Of a stretch of DNA of 64,000 nucleotides, positions 58,641 through 64,000 are shown piece by piece (position 1 is the first letter of the stretch; each line of letters starts with the position of its first letter). The translations under genes and the position numbers were made by a program. This DNA is from Megascapheus bottae (taxonomy: Eukaryota; Chordata; Mammalia; Rodentia; Geomyidae): contig JANJXV010000013.1 of assembly GCA_024803745.1 (NCBI GenBank), forward strand, positions 58,404,602 to 58,468,601, in the 5' to 3' direction. Under the pieces are notes generated by a model. That model was not told the DNA's origin. It saw only the letters and a program-made list of their open reading frames with translations, and ran no database searches.

Positions 58641-58654
58641 CTAGTCACTTATGG

Positions 58655-58822
58655 TTATTATGATGTGCCAGTCCCGGGCTGAGCCCAGGGCTGAGCCCCG
58701 TCCTAGGGCTTTGTCAAGTCGAGAGCCAGCCTCTTCCAGGTGTGGGGTACCGAGGACTCGAACCCAGGTCTTCGCGCATGCCAGGCGAGCTCTCCACCAC
58801 CAGGCCCCACTCCCCGCCCCCA
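58655..58822 (-). mobile_element. SINE family A, antisense, shortened
   Basis: 'gccagtcccgggctgagccc' to 'ccaccaccaggccccactcc'; CpG sites are unusually well kept, probably because of the neighbouring island. Confidence 0.75.
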
Positions 58823-58845
58823 AATAATATCAGGCCATTACTGTT

Positions 58846-59040
58846 ATTATTGCCAGTCCCGGGCTGAGCTCAGGGCCTGTGTGCTGTTCTGAGCTTTACC
58901 ACCTGAACCATGCCTCAACTTCCAGCTTTTTGGTGGTAAATTGGAGACAAGGACCTCAAGGACTTTCCTGCCTGGCTGGCTTTGATGGCTCCCCTCAGAA
59001 CTCACCCTCCTGAGGTGCTAGGACGGCAGGCCTCCAGGGT
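58846..59040 (-). mobile_element. SINE family B, antisense, diverged
   Basis: Both halves recognisable ('tttggtggtaaattggagac', 'cctgaggtgctaggacggca'). Confidence 0.7.
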
Positions 59041-60460
59041 CCACAGATGTCCCCTCTTCTACTGAAATTCAGTTGTTAAGACATAGTAGAAAGTAGAAAA
59101 TTACTGCTAGAACAAAAAGACCCCGGATGGGTCTGACTTTGTTTAAAAATAATTAGCAAAGTTAATTTCCAGGACCAATCATTATACTCCAGTTATGTTG
59201 CCAAATGGGGCAGCTGTGTAAGCTTTTATTTTTGTAATTTTTTGTGTTGCAACCTCTGTGTCTTTGGTTAGGATTTTTATAAGTACACACAGACATGTGT
59301 ATCTACACATGTACACACACACCACATTTTATTTACCCCACTCAGTTGTTGGCCACCTTTTACTTTAGCTGATTCCATAGTTTCGCAAAAATGTGAGCAA
59401 TTCTGTTCTGAACATGTGCGCTAGAGAGACAGAGATGAGAAGGGGGATGCATTTTGTAGGGTTAGCTTTATGAGATCTTAAGTAGATATCCAGTATATAT
59501 ACAGTTCAGGCCACTCTTGGCATACATTTGAGATCCTACTTGAAAAATAACAAAAGCAAATTGAGCTGGAGGTGATGTTTAAGACCCTGCCTGAGACTTC
59601 GTTTACCTTTCAGTGATCATCCATCACACTTCTAGAAATGCTAGTCGAGATAAATCAAGAAAAGGTAGAACATGATCCAAAAGTAGCCATGATCATATTA
59701 ACTGTAAATTCATAGAGCACTCCTTCCCTTTAAAAGTCTAAGACCACTTGTATTAAAGAGGAATGGAAACACAGACAAAACCACGGGGACAGTGCAAGTA
59801 TTTAACACCGATCTCTGAGAAACGGACAGAAACAACTGCATAGAAAAATCACTAAAGGTAGAAACAGTCATTTATCACTTGTACACAAAATTACAAACAC
59901 GTGTTCGTGTGTGTGACTTCAAAGATATCGATACCTTATCTGCACATACATACACTCCTGTACTAACCGCAGTAAACACACTTGTTAATGGGACCTCCAG
60001 TATCCGAAGCCGGTCTCCCTTCACTTTTACCACACACGCCCATCACCTGGGAGTTAGGACTTCCCCTTTCTCCACCATGAAGACAAAATTCACTAGTTAA
60101 TCCCAATTTACTATCCACCCCATGGCCAAGTTGGTGCCAGCTGGACCCAGCACCCCCACTTCGGCTGGGACCTGCCTCTCCCAGACTCTCTGTCTTCCTG
60201 CCTCCCAGTTTGAGGCTGCTCTACAAGGTACTCAACCTGTGTGCCCCTCACAAACTGAGGTCGATCAGGGGAGAAGTCTGCAGCCACTGCCCCCTTGCCA
60301 GCAGCCTTCTGTGTGGGTGTGGTCCCATAGGTCAGCAGGGGACTCTGTCGGGTGGTCTGAGGCCACTGTGCACGTTCCTTTGATGGGGTCTCCCTAGGGA
60401 GGGGTGGGAAACCCTGGGTTTCGAGGGCGGGCCGCACTGGTCCACACACTCCAAGCTATA
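59041..60460. other. Region upstream of IFITM5
   Basis: A/T-rich to about 60110, then unique sequence leading to the promoter. No separate gene recognised. Confidence 0.45.
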
Positions 60461-60468
60461 ATTTGTGT

Positions 60469-60476
60469 TATATATA
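60469..60476 (+). promoter_or_regulatory. IFITM5: TATA box of IFITM5
   Basis: TATATATA, 107 bp upstream of the ATG at 60583. A start site about 25-30 bp further on would give a 5' UTR of roughly 80 bp, suiting a short tissue-restricted gene. The nearby GGGCGGGCC is GC-box-like. Confidence 0.6.
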
Positions 60477-60582
60477 GCAGCTGGAGCTGGTTTGCCAGGG
60501 AGGGAGGTTGGAAGGCTATAAGCAGGTCTGATGCCCACCCTGGACGGAGAGTTTGAGTGAGGACTAGACAGCACTGGAACCC

Positions 60583-61748
60583 ATGGACACAGCATACCCT
60601 CGTGAGGACCCCCGGGCCCCAACTGCCCGCAAGACTGATGGTGCTGCTGCCACAGCCCTCACGCTGGGAACGTCCTGCCCCCCACCTCGAGACCATCTGA
60701 TCTGGTCAGTCTTCAGCACACTCTACCTGAACCTGTGCTGTCTTGGCTTCCTGGCACTTGTGCACTCTGTTAAGGTGGGTAAGGGCAGTGGGGGATATCT
60801 CCCTGGGGCAGATTGGGAAAGGGACCCCATTAACATGGCTACAGACAGAGTTCCTTACCAAACTGGAGGCCATGAGGGCTGGTTCATAGAAAAGGAGGGC
60901 CTGAGCTTAAAGAAGCATACATGTGGGCTGGGAGTTTGGCCTAGTGGTAGAGTGCTTGCCTTAGCATGCATGAAGACCCGGGTTCGATTCCTTGGTACCA
61001 CATACTTAGAAAAAGCCAGAAGTGGTGCTGAGGCTCAAGTGGTAGAGCTCTAGCCTTGAGAAAGTCCAAGGACAGTGCTCAGGCCCTGAGCTCAAGCCCA
61101 GGACTGGCAAAAAAAAAAAAAAAAAAGAAGAATGCATGTAGGGTGTGCGTGTGTCAAGTCTTCACAGGGGCCTTTTGACATGCCATGGCTCCCTGGGCTT
61201 CTGGTCCTCACTGCCTCACTGCTGGGGTCCTCTGCTCCTCAGAGGGCTTCTCCGGCAGTGGGGTCTTGGGGTTATGCTAAACCAGGATGGCTGCTGGGTC
61301 TATTGCTAGGGCATGAGGTACCAACACCCTTTGTCCACTTGGGCTGGCAGCTGTTAAGACTCACAGCACCACCCAGGGCCCCCTGCACTGCTGGAGACAG
61401 TGGCAGAGTGAACCCATGAGTGTCTCCCCTCCCCAGGCTGCAGCTCCGACTACATTCATTCGGGATCTTTCAGGTCCCCTGGGTGGGTCTTGCTCCTTCA
61501 GACATAGCATGTTTGGTCCCTTGGCTACTCTGCAGGCCCGAGACCAGAAGATGGCCGGAGACCTGGAGGCTGCACAGCGTTATGGCTCCAAAGCCAAGTG
61601 CTACAACATCCTGGCTGCCATGTGGTCGCTGGTGCCCCCTCTCTTGCTTCTTGGGCTGGTGGTGACTGGCGCGCTACATCTGTCCCAGCTGGCCAAGGAC
61701 TCTGCAGCCTTCTTCAGCACCAAGTTTGACGATGGAGACTATGACTGA
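60583..61748 (+). CDS. IFITM5: Interferon-induced transmembrane protein 5 (BRIL), 2 exons
   Basis: IFITM5/BRIL is an osteoblast membrane protein of the CD225/dispanin family involved in bone mineralisation; unlike IFITM1-3 it is not mainly interferon-driven. Exons 60583-60774 and 61536-61748 give 134 aa (human 132). The N-terminus [13 protein letters not shown] is close to human. The CD225 core has [18 protein letters not shown], cysteines at 52, 53 and 86 (palmitoylation positions in the family), [14 protein letters not shown] and the hydrophobic C-terminal segment [14 protein letters not shown]. The acidic tail ends FDDGDYD. The exon junction lies after SVK and before ARDQK, as in other IFITM genes. 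The intron carries a family A SINE. Confidence 0.97.
60925..61126 (+). mobile_element. SINE family A in the IFITM5 intron
   Basis: Full length, perfect B-box GGTTCGATTCC at 60981-60991 and a long A tail. It shares 'gctgaggctcaagtgg' and 'gagaaagtccaagga' with the copy at 31402. Confidence 0.9.
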
Positions 61749-61976
61749 CAGGATGGTCCCCACCCGTCCTACTTAAGGACACTGACCCCAGGGACTCAAT
61801 GCCAGCTCCCGGGGCCCTACCCTAAAGTCTTGATGACCCATCTCAGCGTGACCTCCGAGTGCCCCTTGTCTAGCCACAGCATCCAGGGCTGCCCCATTTA
61901 GAGCCACACTGACCTGAAGGGTTCTCGGTACCTAACTCTGCCCTTTTCGTCCTACCAGGCTTACCCTCTGTTCACC

Positions 61977-61982
61977 ATTAAA
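61977..61982 (+). terminator. IFITM5: IFITM5 poly(A) signal ATTAAA
   Basis: This common variant hexamer lies 229 bp after the stop codon. No canonical AATAAA was noticed before it. Confidence 0.7.
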
Positions 61983-61999
61983 AGTTCCAGTTCCCAGAA

Positions 62000-63055
62000 G
62001 TACCTCAGCGCCTCCTTCATGGCTGCAAGGGGAAGTGTGGGTAGAGGGCACGGCCAAATACGTCAACCAGCCCTCAGTCACTCTGCTCTGTTTGCTGCCC
62101 CTATTGTGCCTTTCCTCGGCTCAAGGGCAGCCTGTGGTTCTAGGGTGGAGGCTTCTGAGTATTTTAGGATGAAGCTTGGGAATGCAAGTCTTTGATCCTT
62201 GCTGCACTGCAGTTTGGTGGCCTGTGTTCCCGAACATGGACGGGTGTGACCAGGCCACATTTGTGCACGTTGGTATTTGTCCTGTCCCTCATGGGCTGAG
62301 TGCTGCCCTCCTCCTTGGGTGGCTGTCAGCCCGCCAGCCCCTGGACTTTGAGAAATCTGTCCTGTGGGAGTCTTTCTCACTCCTGAGCTAGAGAAGGCCA
62401 AGAGTAAGGAGGATGGGGCTGTTTCCTGCCTGGGGCTGGCACTGGACTCACACATGTGGTCACCTCGCCATCCATGCACACTAACCCATGCACAGCCTCC
62501 CTCTCCCACAGCCGTGCAGATGCAGTGGGTGAAGTGAGAGCCTGTGAGCCGCCAGCGCAGGATGCATGTTCCTGTGCTATTTCACTTCCTGTGCATCACA
62601 CACTGCCCCGGGCCAGGAATCAGCAAAGTCCTGCTAATGGGGGCACCATGAGGCTGGGCCAATGACAGAGAAGGATAATTCTAGTGCTCTTAACCAAAAG
62701 GTGGATCAAGGGCTTGAACACTCTACCTAGGGCCCCATCCCTCTTTCCGGGAGCCCCTTTGCCTGCCAGCTCTCTCTAGGCTGGAGGCAAGGGACTTGTG
62801 TAGTTACTGTGCTTGAAGGTCTCTCACAGCTCATCTTGTTACATCTTTGCAGCCATCAGTCGCGCCCCTGCAGAGGACTGTGTGTAGCTGGTCTGTGCTG
62901 GGGCCTGGAGATGGGCCAAATATGAGGGCAGTGTGTGGCTGTACTCAGATCAATGTGCTGACTTTGAGCCAAGAGTTTGGTTCAGGCCATGTGTTGCTGG
63001 GTACATGTTCCCAAAAAGAGGGAACATTGTTTTACTCGTGCACAAAAGGGGGCAG
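62000..63055. other. Intergenic stretch downstream of IFITM5
   Basis: No exon, RNA gene or clear mobile element recognised. Confidence 0.45.
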
Positions 63056-63056
63056 G

Positions 63057-63290
63057 AAGCTGGGTGCAGTGGCTCATCCCTGTCATCCTAGCTACTCAGG
63101 AGGCTGAGATCTGAGGATCAAAGTTCAAAGCCAGCCAGGGCACAAAAGGACCTGAGACTCTTATCTCCAATTAACCCCTAGAAAATGGGAAGTGGGGCTT
63201 GGCTCAAGGGTAGAGAGGTAGCCTTGAGCTGAAGAGCTCAGAGACAGCACCCAGGCCTTGTTCGAGCCCCATGACCCCCCTCCCCAAAAT
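63057..63290 (+). mobile_element. SINE family B
   Basis: Both halves present, starting 'gctgggtgcagtggctcatc' and ending 'gttcgagccccatgaccc'. Confidence 0.85.
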
Positions 63291-64000
63291 GGTGGGGCAG
63301 GATTGTAAGGTCTGCGGTTAGGTACTGAAGACAGACTATGTGGTCAGGTCACCAGGAGGCAATGCTACCCACAGCTCTCTGGGTCCTGGATGGAGAAGTG
63401 CTGCCCATAGCCCCCTCCAGCTCCTGGATGTCTCCCATGCAGGCTGACACTGCCTGACCACCCAAGTAAGCTCATGTGCTCTATGACCCCTTAAACCCAT
63501 AGCAGATCACCCCCTTAAGCGCACAGAGTTGACTGCACACACCAGGCACATACACACCAACTACCAGGTTAAATGACTTCTGTGAGTACGGGGACACAGA
63601 CCATCGCCCATGCCCAATCCCAGCTCTAGGGCTGAGAGGTGACTTCCACCCCCTATCCCACAGCAGGGAAGAAATACTTATACTCCCTCCAGCAGATCTG
63701 CCTCAGACCCTTCCCACTAAGTGATGGTGGTCAATGGGCCCTGCAGTTGAGGGAGAGCTAGCTGTAGGCAGACAAGCCCACGTGGGCCACGCCGCTTGGC
63801 TCCCAGACAGGCCTGGACGGAATGTTGGTCTTTACTAAGCCGTGGTCTTTTCCACCACAGATGAGATCCACCAATCATGCCACCTGCTCAAAGGAGGCAT
63901 GCTGTCCATTGATTCCTACACTCTGTACCCCCAGACACTTCTTAATGGGGTGTTACAAGAACTCTTCTCTTCGATCTTTGATGGAAGGCCCTAGACATTC
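63291..64000. other. Intergenic stretch at the right edge
   Basis: Nothing recognised. In human and mouse PGGHG lies beyond IFITM5, so it may follow outside the window. Confidence 0.4.

Noticed and set aside
58253..58663. Gly/Arg-rich frames at the CpG island
   Set aside because: They translate the 47-bp tandem array.
60928..61000. tRNA gene-like A and B boxes
   Set aside because: They belong to the tRNA-derived head of a SINE; no cloverleaf acceptor stem can be completed and about 30 related copies are present.

Overview
This is mammalian nuclear DNA. Five protein genes with canonical GT-AG introns can be read exon by exon: ANO9 (+, 5' end cut by the window edge), SIGIRR (+), PKP3 (-), B4GALNT4 (-) and IFITM5 (+). 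The order is the synteny block of human 11p15.5 and mouse distal chromosome 7, seen here in reverse. About 30 SINE copies belong to two families. Family A is a tRNA/ID-like element of about 190 bp. Family B is a dimer of about 235 bp with a 7SL/B1-like left half and an ID-like right half. Such B1/ID composites point to a rodent outside the mouse-rat group, perhaps heteromyid, castorid or sciurid; the species is not certain.

Layout: 1-8.1 kb, ANO9, a TMEM16-family membrane protein. 8.16-17.9 kb, SIGIRR, with a CpG island and upstream non-coding region, then nine coding exons from 13.4 kb. 18.7-26.9 kb, PKP3 on the minus strand, convergent with SIGIRR. 26.9-32.2 kb, intergenic with SINEs. 32.2-46.3 kb, B4GALNT4 on the minus strand, with its promoter CpG island at 45.0-46.3 kb. 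46.3-60.5 kb, a gene-poor stretch with SINEs (one three-layer nest), an antisense LINE-1 remnant and a CpG island at 57.3-58.6 kb that has no recognisable gene. 60.5-62.0 kb, IFITM5. 62-64 kb, no gene seen. The reconstructed proteins are 718 (partial), 409, 799, 1041 and 134 aa. All exon junctions keep frame.

The genes do not form one pathway. SIGIRR damps IL-1/TLR signalling, PKP3 is a desmosomal plaque protein, B4GALNT4 makes LacdiNAc glycans in the Golgi, IFITM5 acts in osteoblasts, and ANO9 belongs to the scramblase/channel family.

The most unusual property is the density and placement of tandem repeats. About a dozen minisatellites lie in introns or CpG islands, and several run right up to splice sites. 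One ANO9 array forms a 729-nt stretch with no AG before its acceptor. B4GALNT4 intron 18 is almost wholly two arrays. An array in B4GALNT4 intron 14 is built from copies of the exon-intron boundary. The second notable point is an absence: no IFITM1/2/3-like gene is visible between B4GALNT4 and IFITM5, where human and mouse have them. I found no evidence of a new multi-gene system.
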